Shown one piece after another: positions 1-20,100 of a stretch of 64,000 nt of DNA. This DNA is from Cliona cf. orientalis (lineage: Eukaryota > Porifera > Demospongiae > Clionaida > Clionaidae). Position 1 is the first letter of the stretch; each line of letters begins with the position of its first letter. The translations under genes and the position numbers were made by a program. The DNA is taken from positions 2,900,135 to 2,964,134 of the forward strand of contig OZ005692.1 of the NCBI GenBank assembly GCA_963930775.1, written 5' to 3'. Under the pieces are notes generated by a model, which was given only the letters and a program-made list of their open reading frames with translations, was not told where the DNA came from and did no database searches.

Positions 1-1140
1 AAGATGTGTACGGCATCGATTGACATGAAGTACACACAAAATGCTCATCCTCACACACACAGAAGTCACCAATACCATGTCCAATGTTTACACCACTATA
101 GATTATGAATATAGACATCAAAATAAAGGTACTGGTCTGATTTTGATACTAGGAAAGTGTGGGGTGTACAAATTTGACCAAAAAAGCTACTAGATGTGTA
201 CAGTATCGATTAACTTGAAGTACACACAAAATGTTCATCCTCACACACTCAAAAGTCACCAATGCCATGCCTACTGTTTACACCACTCTAGGTTATGATA
301 AAAGACATCAAAATAAAGATACTGATCAAGTCTGGCACTCCAGAGATGTAGTATGTGAAATTGAGAGCTAAAAAGCTATAATAATTGTACCGATTACTGT
401 GAATGCATGTGCACAAGATATTCTCATACTCACATGCACAGAACATGCCTCAATCACATCGCCAGTCAATATAACTCAGATGTATGATTGCTAACATCAA
501 GATAAGGGTGCTGATCAAGTTTGGAACTTAAAGGATGCTATGTGAAGAATTGAGAGCTAAAATGCTTCGAAATGTGTACTATGTATACATGTAGATGATT
601 GCATGGAAAATTCTCAGAATGCACACACGCAGAAGTCACCAATACCATGTCCACTGTTTACACCACTCTAGATTATGGTTATAGACACAAGAAGAAAGGT
701 ACTGATTTGATATTGGTGCCCAGAAACTGTTGGGTGTACAAATGAGACCAAAAGCTACAAAATGTGTACAGTATCGATTGACATGAAGTATACACAAAAT
801 GCTCATCCTCACACACTCAAAAGTCACCAATGCCATGCCCACTGTTTACACCACTCTAGATTATGGTTACAGACACAGGAACAAATGTACTGGTATGGCT
901 TTGGTACCTAGAAAGTGTGGGGTGTACAAATTAGACCAAGAAAGCTACAAGATGTGTACAATAACATTGAAGTATATACAAATGCTCATCCTCACACACA
1001 CAGAAGTCACCAATGCCATGCCTACTGTTTACACCACTCTAGACTATGGTTATAGACACAAGAACAAATGTACTGGTATGGGTTTGGTACCTAAAAAGTG
1101 TGGGGTGTACAAATGAGACCAAGAATGCTGCAAGATGTGT
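1..1140. repeat. Satellite-like tandem repeat, period about 188 bp, about six units
   Basis: The phrase AAGTCACCAAT recurs near 63, 253, 632, 821 and 1005, with one diverged unit near 430. The spacings are about 190, 379 (two units), 189 and 184. Each unit also carries a TGTTTACACCACTCTAGA-like stretch and a GTGTACA-rich end. Some units are open in one frame (799-1116), but that protein is only the repeat translated, so no gene is called. The array probably continues to the left of the window. Confidence 0.85.
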
Positions 1141-1620
1141 ACTATACCGAAATAGTTACACTCAAAATCCTCATCTATATGTGTACATTGCACAGATTTA
1201 ATAAGCACTGGATTTATTCCTAGTTATTGATTAGCATCATTCAACACACTAAATCTTGCAAGTTTTAATATTATTATGGTAGTTATCATAATTGTCCCCT
1301 ATTGTATCATCATGCATTGCCAATTGACTGATTTCAAGAAAAGGGATTTTATTAAAATTCACCAAAATAGGTGTATGTTCATAACATAACTTGAAAATAC
1401 ATTATAGTAAATGCAAATGAACAAAAAAATCCCTGCATAGAAGTCAACAGCATACAATGTAACAATAGTGCTCAGGTACACTGAGGTACATACTTTAATT
1501 AATGGTCTTGGTGATGAGCTGCTGACCACGTCACGTGGTTTGTATCTCAAGTAGGCTAGTGGTTATGCTCAAGTAGTTTGTGGCTTAATTATAAGGCAAG
1601 CTATTGTGCCAACATTGGGG
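1141..1620. other. AT-rich intergenic stretch, no gene seen
   Basis: This spacer lies between the satellite and the minisatellite. I see no long ORF with coding character, no RNA gene and no clear inverted repeat. The short minus-strand ORF at 1359-1550 has no recognisable features. Confidence 0.5.
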
Positions 1621-2278
1621 GTGACTTAGATCCTCAGCTGTAATTCCCAAGTCATGACTGGCTTAGATCCTAAGCTGATGGAACTGGCTTAAATGCTAAG
1701 CTGAGAATGGCTTAGATCCTAAGCTGAGGTTGTCTTAGATACTAGTGGCTTAGATCCTAAGCAGCTGAGGTTGGCTTAGATTCTAAACCAAGGTTGTCTT
1801 AGATACTAGTGGCTTAGATCCTAAGCGGAGGTTGGCTTAGATCCTAAGCGGAGGGTGGCTTAGATACTAGTGGCTTAGATCCTAAGCTGATGGTACTGGC
1901 TAAGCTAAGCGGAGGTTGGCTTAGATCCTAAGCTGATGGCACTGGCTTAGATTCTAAGCTAAGCGGAGGTTGGCTTAGATCCTAAGCGGAGGGTGGCTTA
2001 GATTCTAAGCTAAGCGGAGGTTGGCTTAGATCCTAAGCGGAGGGTGGCTTAGATTCTAAGCTGATGGTACTGGCTTAGATTCTAAGCTAAGCGGAGGTTG
2101 GCTTAGATCCTAAGCGGAGGGTGGCTTAGATCCTAAGCTGATGGTACTGGCTTAGATTCTAAGCTAAGCGGAGGGTGGCTTAGATCCTAAGCTGATGGTA
2201 CTGGCTTAGATTCTAAGCTAAGCGGAGGTTGGCTTAGATCCTAAGCCGAGGGTGGCTTAGATCCTAAGCTACCCTCGG
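1621..2278. repeat. Minisatellite built on GCTTAGATCCTAAGC
   Basis: More than twenty copies of GGCTTAGATCCTAAGC or one-base variants (ATTCTAAGC, ATACTAG) are interleaved with GGAGGTT/GGAGGGT and TGATGGTACT linkers. The higher-order unit is about 50-80 bp. Each core is a small dyad (GCTTAG, 3-nt loop, CTAAGC), so a single strand could form a row of hairpins. The array ends just before the exon at 2304/2351. Confidence 0.9.
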
Positions 2279-2350
2279 TTCATTAAAGTGTAAATTTTTA
2301 CAGAATCCGGAAAAAAAATATTCCGGATCTTAAATGGATACTGTTCAAAC

Positions 2351-2929
2351 ATGCAGTCACGCATGGCGGCTATGGCTGCAGCTCAGCAGCAGCGAATGAT
2401 GTCTCAGGGTCAGGTCTACCACCAGGCACCCCAGCAGCGCAGCTCTCAACTACAACAGATGCTGGCTGGCCCTCCCACGCAACAGTACGCAGCGGCTGCA
2501 GCTGCTCAGTATCCGCAGATGTCAGCACATCCTCACATGACGCGACCACCACCCCAGTACCCCATGCCCCAGACGGCCGGCTACCCGCACGTCTTGGGCC
2601 AGAGTCGACCGATGGCTGGTTCCCCTGCTCAAATGGGCCAGCATATTCCGAACCCCCAGATGCACCCCCAATACGGCGGGGGGATGGTTCAAATGGACCC
2701 CTCGGGGGGCATGCAGCCGACAACGGCGGACCCTTCTGGCTACATGTATCAACAGCAGCATCAGTATCCGCAGATGTCAGCACATCCTCATATGACGCGA
2801 CCGCCACCCCAGTACCCCATGCCCCAGACGAATAATAACAACAGTTTTCACCAGCAAGAGCCGATGGGGAGCCTTGGTGCCATGACCCCTACTGATAGGC
2901 TGTCAAGGTTTGCCGAGCCTGACTTATAG
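2351..2929 (+). CDS. Gln/Pro/Met-rich low-complexity protein, probably the terminal exon of a gene starting left of the window
   Basis: This is an open frame of 192 codons ending in a TAG stop. Composition is dominated by Q, P, M, A, H and Y, with AQQQ, PPPQYPMPQ and HPHM runs. A folded domain is not visible. The C-terminus (TPTDRLSRFAEPDL) is the least repetitive part. The same frame stays open upstream to 2291, and TTTTTACAG at 2295-2303 is a plausible splice acceptor, so the exon may begin at 2304 and the ATG may be internal. The only upstream DNA is repeat. A 23-residue block (QYPQMSAHPHMT...) occurs twice, from 2506 and from 2762, as an almost perfect ~70-bp direct repeat. The composition is like the activation tails of transcription co-activators, which is a resemblance and not an identification. 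Confidence 0.55.
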   Translation: MQSRMAAMAAAQQQRMMSQGQVYHQAPQQRSSQLQQMLAGPPTQQYAAAAAAQYPQMSAHPHMTRPPPQYPMPQTAGYPHVLGQSRPMAGSPAQMGQHIPNPQMHPQYGGGMVQMDPSGGMQPTTADPSGYMYQQQHQYPQMSAHPHMTRPPPQYPMPQTNNNNSFHQQEPMGSLGAMTPTDRLSRFAEPDL

Positions 2930-3351
2930 CACAAAGCTCTCTGGTAGCCTAGGTCATTTTAATTATTTTTGTAAAAGCTGTCTCTGTTTGTCATCTATAT
3001 CTTGTTTTGTCCCTTTCTCTCTCTGTCTTCTCAGCTTTGGCTGAGTGGTTTGAGTTCATGGATCAGTCAGTCTGTTGTGTTTGAAGCCATCTTTCACTTG
3101 TTTTTTTTTTTCACTCAGCTCATCTCATTCGGATTGTGTATAAAGCAGACCGCATTTTGTAACAGGTGTATAATTATTATTATGGCAAACCGATTGCAAT
3201 TGCATGCAATCATCATGGGAATGACATTTAAACCACGCCCATCTATCATGAACTAGCTAATAGCGCAGTTGGGTGTGGTTTATGTCTTGGAATCTATCAC
3301 GATAGCCCCTGCAGATCAGATCAAGTCGGCCATCTCACAGCCTACAACGCC
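2930..3351. other. Intergenic spacer and 5' leader of the kinase gene
   Basis: This stretch lies between the Q/P-rich stop and the kinase ATG. It contains T-rich runs and an open frame at 3002-3256 with no coding character. The last ~50 bases before 3352 are more GC-rich and are the likely 5' UTR. No TATA box is obvious. Confidence 0.45.
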
Positions 3352-11228
<7,877 letters not shown>

Positions 11229-13619
11229 GCTGATGTCAGCATAATGTCTCTCACCTCCGGAACAATTATTGTTATTATAAAGTTTGATGTTGATTAACGT
11301 ATTAATTTAATGATACTGTAGTTGCACATTGAATTTTTTATTTACATCACAATGAGTTTTGCATGTTATAACTTTGATTTTTTTGGTGAGTATATCACAC
11401 AATGATTAAATCATACTGTAATAATTATTATTAGATTTTATAATCTGTTTATACAATAGTAAAATATATTATATTGATGTATATATACCACAATGAATGT
11501 TGAATAATGCAAGTTGATTTAGAGAAGCAGTCTCGTGCATGCATGAAGGGGGCCGCTGGGCATGAGACTAGGCCTGTACAATATTATTATACGTATAAAA
11601 CTAAAACTATCTGCACCATGCAGTCCATATCCATGTACCACACTATAATAGCCTTAGCTTTCCCAAGGTCCCTCCACAGGTTGCATGGTAGTCTCGTCCC
11701 CAGACCCTACCCTCGAGGAGGAATTTTTACGTCTATAGATACATGACGTAACTCACGGAATTGGAACCGGACAATGTTGATCCCGAGATGGATTGGAACG
11801 TGACCGTGCGTCCTCCGTGCACGTGTATTGCGGTTGTAGTAAAATATCTCCGTAAACTAGTATCATAGTTAGGGTACTCACTTTTTCTGAAGAAAGAAGA
11901 CGGAAAAGACGGCCCCTTTATGCCAAAGAACTCCGGCTGGACACCATTTCGAGACGTACAGAAGCAGCGCAAGACCGAACTTGACTTCTTTATGATATGA
12001 CACATTTTTTGAAGGTGTTGTGGTGTTATCCTTTTATTTTTTGTACTCGCCCGTTAAAATTTTTACGGGCAATTTAGCGGTAGTTTGTGATATGTCGTCG
12101 TGTGTGTTATTCGAGTTTACCTTATTTTTGTATACATTTGGTCGCTCTATGTGTTCCTTTGTGTTAGAAAAGTCGCCAGTAGCTAGAAATGCGTTCTTTT
12201 GTGCTTTTAAAAGTGTCAAGAATGTCTTCCAACATCGTTCAAGTCGACCCCCTTCTGACCCTACACACCCAATTAGGCGTGTCTTGCCCGCTCAAAAAAA
12301 AGGTACCCACAAAAAATTTTGATCAAAAACACATGCCACACATGAGAGGGAAGGAGAGAGAAGGTCATCACAAAACTTCTTTTTGAAAGGAGACACCTAC
12401 TTTGAGCTGCATTTTGCCTCCTGAAGTGAGTTTGTGAGGTTTTATGAATTATTCTCAAGGGTAAAGTGAGATATTTTCAACTTCTCAAGTGTGGGAGCAA
12501 AAAAATTAAGATAATTGTATGATATCACTGAAAGTGTTTTTACATAATTGGGGTCATTTCTGTATTCCTTTTATCAAGAGAACAGTCCTCTACTCAAAGG
12601 TGAGGTTAGTTCAAGTAGACATACTAACTGATAGATAAAATGGCTAAGTTAGGGTAAACTTGAAAGCTATGCTTGATACTACCTGTCATGGCAAAACAAC
12701 TGGTTCACTGACTTCTTGTGATCAGGTGAGGGGAAAATGACCACAACTCAAAATAGTCTGGCTAGTCTTGATCTGAAGATGTACTGGCATCAGTTTAGCT
12801 ACTATACACTGGTTATGCCATTAGGTCAATACTAGCTATAGAGATTCTAAATAGTAATAATTATTATTATGGTACATTGTACATATCAGCTACGCCATGA
12901 ATCTTGTTCAAAACGGTAAGATTAAAAGTATACAAAGCTATATAATAATACATCCCCTGCTGTAACATAGAGATGACAGATGATCGAGTTGACCCACAAA
13001 CAGCACACAATGTTGTGTACATACATACACACACCCCCTGGTGAATCGCTTGACTACACAAATTTGTAGAGGTGTCTTTCAAAATTTAATCAAGGCTGTT
13101 GGTAGTAGCCAACCAGGGCAGCTGTGGGAAGCCATGGTATGTGAGCCAGAGAGATGTGTATAGGGGCCTGTTTACTAGCTATCACTGTAGCTGCTGATGG
13201 ACAAAGGTTTGTGTTTGATGGTATGCTAAGGTGTGACGGCGTGGTTGCCTGTGTATACAATACTGATGATTCAAGTCAATAGAAGTACTAATGACAGGGC
13301 GCCGGGGTGTGTGTATGTGAAAGGAGTAATATATGGTGAGGGAGACTGATCCAGTCTGTGTGTGCGTGTGTGAAGATTGTGTGCCCATGTGAGAGAATCT
13401 GTGGATATGAGAGAATGCTTATGTGGGTATGAGAGAGAGAGACAGACAGAAAGACTGTATTATTTGAATAATGGATAAAAATAGGGATGGCAGTGCCACA
13501 AAGTACACAAATAAGTTTGGTTTGTGGTGATTGACAATGTCTATGTATATGACAGAGAGGATGAAGGACATAATTATGTAGAGTACCTTCATACATGTAC
13601 TATAGTTTACAGTACATTG
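11229..13619. other. Intergenic region between the kinase gene and the 22-exon gene
   Basis: The kinase 3' UTR is probably the AT-rich stretch just after 11228. Around 11700-12000 the sequence is less AT-rich and has two short plus-strand frames rich in K/R (near 11880-11999) that could belong to a 5' leader or small exon of the next gene. No splice donor fixes this. From 12330 to 13600 I see only AT-rich and GT/GA-rich simple sequence. Confidence 0.4.
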
Positions 13620-14135
13620 TTATTAGATGATTGCTGAATTCTTGAGTCTCCATAAATTAGTCGATGTTGGTGTTGAGTATGTGAGAGAGAGAAAGAGAGA
13701 GCGCTAGATATACATGTAGATGTGATTCTGTATGATTAATTAATTAAGAGGTCTAGAGCTAACGATGTAAGTGCATGGGACGACATTGTAATGTCACGAT
13801 AGCTGAATTCCCTTTAGAGCTGTTAGTTTATGTCGTCTCAGTAGCACGTGGGGTTGAGCGTATGTGTGAGAGAGAGAGAGAGCTAGATATTATATATGTA
13901 GATGTGATTCTGTATGATTAATTAATTATGAGGTCTATGGGTAACAATGTGGTGTCATGATTGCTGAATTCCCTGTAGAGGTGTTAGTTGATGTCGTCTG
14001 AGTGGCGTGGGGTTGAGTATGTGAGAGAGAGAGAGAGAGCTAGATATTATACATTATGAGGTCTAGGGCTAACGATGTGGTGTTACGATTTCTGAATTCC
14101 CTGTAGAGGTGTTAGTTGATGTCGTCTGAGTGGCG
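13620..14135. repeat. Tandem repeat of ~135-165 bp overlapping the start codon of the 22-exon gene
   Basis: Four diverged units each contain GCTGAATTC (TCTGAATTC in the last), a GTTAGTTGATGTCGTCTGAG-like block and a GAGAGAGA run (the last unit stops before the GA run). The fourth unit carries the ATG at 14119-14121 with MSSEW, so the first codons of the gene lie within repeat-derived DNA. Earlier units have GATGTCGTCTGAGTGGCGTGG too but do not continue into the open frame. Confidence 0.8.
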
Positions 14136-17100
14136 TGGTGGTGATTATGTGGAGGAGGAGGGTGAGCTGGTGGAGAGCGGAGGGGAGACCAGCGACGATG
14201 ACTACTCACCGGGATCACTGGTCATAGACGCAAAGGATGAAGGTAAAACAGAAATATAATATAATAATGTACATGTTTTTTTACACACATGTACTCTGTT
14301 TTTGTACAATTCACAAGATATGCATAAACAATCCTGATACTGGAGATTAGCCATCTCCGTATATACCTATTATACATTATTATGTATGAAAAGCACATGC
14401 GTTTTGTTTTAGTGTGTGTACAATGTACATCAATGTTGAGCTTTCAAGTTTGATATGCTTTACCAAATGCATTCAAAATGTAATCATGTCACCATTGATT
14501 TTGTGACCATACAATTTGCATTTGAATCTCATGAATATTACATGTATATATATTGTTGCTTTACGGTACGATGTATATGTACATGTACATGTAGATGCTT
14601 CTAGCAACTCTCTATCGTCAGCCCCGCCCACTCCTCCCATTAGCAGGATCCAATCCACACTGGAATACGACACACACCCCATATTCCCGTCCACTGGCCC
14701 CGCCCATAACACCACTGTGGCCACGCCCCTTTCCGTAGCTCCACAGCCGTTTGCCACACTCCACCAAGTGAACACTGATGCTACAGCGATGCTTGATGAC
14801 GATGATGATGTCATAACTACGCTGAGCTCGCTGGCGGCTTCGGAACAGGGGGCGGGGTCATCACAAGGTCACCAGCATAGGCAGCTACAGAGGGTGAGAA
14901 ATATTGATTTTTTTGTAGAAGTAGCTAGTACAGTGGAACCCTTCTTTAAGGAACCATGCATTACAGTATCTCTGATCAGAGTATTATGGATATCTGGGTA
15001 TGTCCAAGTTAATGTTAGCGATTCAACATACCCTGCATATTATGTAAAATTAGTGTTAAGAAATTGGGAATTCCTTATCTATAACTGAATACTCTGTCGT
15101 TTATGTGCTGATGGGAATATATTATATGCGTTTGTATGAAAGTAGCTATACTGACTCCTTGAAAGGGGCACTTACTTGGGTAGCATAAAAAGCTCCATGT
15201 ACATGTACATGTTGCTTATACATGTACATGCATGTATATGTACATGTACATGTGTATTCCTTCCTATTGATAAGTTTATGAGCAAGAACTCTATTGTTAC
15301 AGACCATCAAGACTGAAACAGTCTCCATGGATGGCGTCCTCAACTCAGCACAGGTTCCCCCGTCTGTCACGCCCTCCTCAGGCCCTGATGGGGTTGCCAT
15401 GGAGACGAGCAGTGCTGGTGGTGACGGTAGAGTGGTTGTCAGTTTTGTCACTAAAATGGATATAGCAAGTGATGGTGAGTCCCCATGCCGCTTAAACAAT
15501 GTACTGTAGTGTCCCGGACAAGCGCCCACTCCCGGGTAAGCGCCCCTGTACATGTACCTCATTTCAAGGGGTCAATGTAGCGGCTTCTATACGAACGTAT
15601 GGAAGCACCCATGCGGCCAAAATCGCAATTAATGTACGTGTACATGTATATGTATGTTTAAGCACCCCATGGGCGCTTACTCAGGACACTACCGTAACGG
15701 TATATTGTATTTCTGTATACTCATGCACTGAGTATGTACATGCATGTACATGTAAGTGGCTCTGCCTTTTGCTGAGGCTATGCATGTAGGTTTGCCTGAG
15801 CAGGCTATGGGATGGTTGGCTCTTAGGCTTGGAGGGATTAGTAATAAAAGATCCCTACATTTGACATGGTTTCTAAGCTGCAAAATCCCAGCTTAGATGT
15901 TCAATCATAGCTATGCATGTTACTTGTACAGAATTTTATCATAGTGATTTCCCGAGTGTCGTATCTGTTGTTATCTCAGGTTCAGCTCCCATTGATGTGA
16001 TCTACGTGTACCACTACCACTGGGGCTCTGCCACTATCGATGTGCTGACCAGGAACAACAAGGCCACTCTCATTCCAATCAAGAATGTCTACAACAGGTA
16101 CAATGTACATATATGTACATGTACATGTGTACTACTAGCATATGTAACCATAGTCATGCATCCACCTTCAGTTTCAGGTGTAAATTAGTGCATTTGTGCA
16201 CATTTTTGTAAGTTTGGTGGACTATAATAATACACATGTACATGTACATACAGATACAGGTACAAGTCTTACCCTGTACTGTGTGGTTCATACATTCAAG
16301 TACTATTCTAATGTTCTATAGTACAGGCACATGTAGCTATTAATTATTTAAGGTACAATATTGTATGTTGAGCCAATCTGTAGAAATATTAAATGCTAGT
16401 ACCCACAAAAATTGTCACCTTAAGGTCATACTGTACATAATTTTTTTATTACTTGCACACACTCGCGTACATGTATGTGTACATGTATTTTACCGTAGGG
16501 CCATTCCTGGACTGAAGCAGAATGTTCTCTCCGCCCGTATCTCCAAGCTGGGCATCCGGAGCCTTGTCCTGCCAGAGCCCTACGTCTCCTGCCTCAAGAA
16601 ACTCAACATGGGACTGACGGGGAGTTCCCATTACATCACCATAAATGACTTCATCAAAATATGTACCTATTTCAAGCACCCGCCCCCTGAGGATATTATT
16701 CGTTTCACCCTCGTCACTTCGACTGTGCCGACTAGCGATGTACTGCTGCTCTTTAATAACCCCAAGGTGGAGGCTAGCGTGAAACTGCTGACTCGGCTAA
16801 CTAAGGAGAGCGAGATGAAGGGTTCGCAGGAGAATTTGGCCGGCAGCAGTGGTCCCGGGGGGAGCCGTGGGGGCCACAGTTTTGACGGTAAGGGGGCCAG
16901 TGGCAAGGGGAGAGGAGAGAGGGGGACACCGAGTAAAGGAGGAGAGGTGGACGAGAGCTACATCAACTCGGGAGAGAGTAAGTGAGGTCCATGTTATGGG
17001 TATAATGACGACCATTACCTAACTATAGTGGATATCGGTATGGTAATGGTCGTCAATTTTAAACGCATTATTAAACGTTAGAGTTAGGTATGCATGCGCA

Positions 17101-20100
17101 TATGCATGTATACATGTACATGTGTATGTACATGACATGATATACATGTACAATTGTTTCTTTTCCCCCCAGTTGATGCTCGTATGTTCACTCTGCCAAA
17201 TGGCTCTCCCATCTATGTGTTTGTGAGGGAGGGTCTAGTCTACATCCCCAACCCAGAGCTGGCCAAGATACTCCCAGCTGTCTCAAGGACTGCCATGGAG
17301 AACATTAGGAACTCGTATGGAATCACTGTCTACCAGGTTAGAGTCTGTACATCGCTAGTTGTCATGTCTAGGTATCTGATTGCCCTGCTTTAGCATATTT
17401 AAATGTACATGGATGTGATATTATCATAATTATTTAAAATTAATGTACATGGATGATATTATCTTTTAAAATCCTGTACATGTATTTGAATTGTGTATAT
17501 ACATCTACATGTACGTATATGCATGTGTGTTTGCAGTATCTTCTATGTATGAACATTGACTGCAAACTCTCTCTTTCTCTGTCTTTCTCTCTCTTTCAAC
17601 CCCCCCCCCCCTCCGTTCTTCCCTCCCTCCCTTTCTCCCTCTCTCTCTCTCTCTCTGTTTCTCCCTTCTACTCACAGGCCAGCAAAGCTGAGATAACTTT
17701 CCTCAAGTACTTTGGTGTTGTGAGTCCGAAGGCTGGGAGGACACTGGTCTACAAGATGAGCGATGTTGCTAAGATGTACCAGCACTGGAACATTGCTATC
17801 CCTGACTTTGTCAAGGAGATATGCGATGGAAAGGCAAGCAGTACTTATCATGAAGTATTACAGGTGGAAATTAGTTAGCATAGAGTCTTAAGGACCTTTA
17901 ATTTTTGAGCAGTTAATCCATTCTCAATGCACATGTATCAACATAATATGCATGCATTAACTAGTATACATATACATCTACATGTACAATCTATTATAGT
18001 TATATGTATACATGTACATATATATTATTACTATGCAGATGTGCTCACTTTTAGACCGTATATCTTTTTGATTTGTTTAGATTCCTGACGATAAGGTTGA
18101 GGTGAGTAGCCTGGGCCTCGGCAGCAGCAGTGGGGGTGGGGCAGGGGGTGTGGTCCCATTCTCCCCCTCCTCCTCCTCCCCTCGGTGGACACCAGGCTCC
18201 ACCTCCTCTGACGATGTCATCGCTCGTCCCAGCAGTAGTGCCACGCCCCCTGGTCCAGGAGGTTCGTCGAAATCCCGTCACCACTCACAGCGGATGAGTG
18301 ACCTCACCAGCATCACATCAACGGTGAGCTGACATAAAAAATAATTTCTATTCATTGGTATTAATATATTATATATACAATGTAACTCATCAGGTTAGCT
18401 ATAATTTAATATTATTGTGTAGATTTAACAGGTGTAAGGTGGCGTTAGGAGGCTACAAAATTTGGTCATACTAGTGATAATAAAGCTTATAGCGCCATGC
18501 AAATTTTCACGTTATAGTGTACTGAACCTGATACATGTATGCATTACTGTATATGTACATGTACATGTAGATATGTATATGACTCTCTATTTCATTCATA
18601 CATGTATATATACACATAATACATGTTCTGTATATACATGCATCATCAATTCAGGCCCCTCAGCAGCAGGGCTTCCCTGGTCATGGGAAGCTGCTAACCT
18701 TTGGCAGCACCGTTGATGAGAGCTACGAGGCAATGGACATCAAGATCAAACAGGAGCACCAGAAACGCTTCAGTGGGTTGAGCCCTGTCATTAGCTCTGC
18801 TAATTTGACCCCAGAGAGATTCCAACAACCGGTTATGATGCTCAACTCGCTACAGCAGCAAGGCCACATGCGAATCAGCTCCGCAACTAATGCCGTGTCG
18901 AGTCTAGGTCATGTGATTGGTCCAGAGAGTGCCGCTGCTGGTAACCCTATGTTGTCATCTGCATGGATGGGTAGTGGTCATGTGACTTCAGCGGCCAATG
19001 ATGTAGCAGGAGGAATGAGAGGAGCTGGAGGAGGAGGAGGAGGGGCGGGGATGGTGGGTGTGGTCAACCAGCAGATGATGTCACCGTACGGTGCCAAGTT
19101 GGAGCCATTTGGGAAGACAGGAGATGAGAAGAGAAGAAGGAGCTCTAGTACAAGTGGACCACCTCTCGATGATCAGGGTGAGGGGGTGGGAGGGGACCAT
19201 CAATTGGGATGTACCGTACTCGCTCTAATTATCCTAACGGCCAAAAATAACTAATAATATCACCACGGTGTTAAATAGAAAGTAAATAAATTCGGGCAAT
19301 GGTTTATTCAAGTATAAATAGAACGGATCCTGTGCAAATGGAGAAAGCACTATTATAGCGACGAAGAAACAGCAGTCGATGTCCAACTATATGTTTATTG
19401 TCAGCTCTAGAGTTCCTCAGGAGCGATCACAAAATGATCGCCGTCTGTGTCTGTGTTACCTTTCTGCTCTTATATGCTGTCCAAGATGTGGTAGCCACAC
19501 TCTTCGACGAACGTGGAAGAGCTGTCTCGAACTCCTGCCATGCCATACGGTGGCCGTTTGGTTGATTTAGAGCGGATAAGACAAACTTGAAATTCAAGAT
19601 GTTTGACGAATTAGGAAGGAAATAAATTACTTAAACTTGCCGTTCAGGCTATTAGAATGTTCGAATAATTAGAGCGAGTACGGTAGATGGGAAGTAATTA
19701 CATGTATCCATACATGATCACAATTATCACCTAAAAAAAAAATCATGTACATGTACACTGTGTCTTCAGATTTGGATTACTCTAGTCTGGTGTGGGGTGA
19801 TGAGGTGCTGACCCTATTGTGTCCACCAGCAGGAGAAGAGCCTCACCTTGCACTGCCGGAGCTCATACAAAAGGCATGCTATAAGTTATAAATCTACATA
19901 TAATTAGAGTTTGACATGCATAGTACAGTATAGTGTACATGTACGTGAAATTTGATGCATTATGGAAAACTCGCTCATCCCAATTACTGTCAGATAACTA
20001 TTTTATTGGTAGTTCACCTCTGTTCATCATTGGCCTACTTTATGATCCCTCCTATAGCTAGCAAATTGCCTATAAAAACTTTGGTTGCTAGGCAACTACT

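Noticed and set aside
799-1116. 105-codon ORF near the left edge
   Set aside because: It repeats itself with the satellite period and has no domain; it is repeat DNA.
1621-2278. CRISPR-like array
   Set aside because: The spacers are themselves repeated, the units are short dyads and the genome is eukaryotic; it is a minisatellite.
3002-3256. 84-codon ORF between the Q/P-rich exon and the kinase
   Set aside because: Hydrophobic, T-rich, no homology features and no splice or promoter context.
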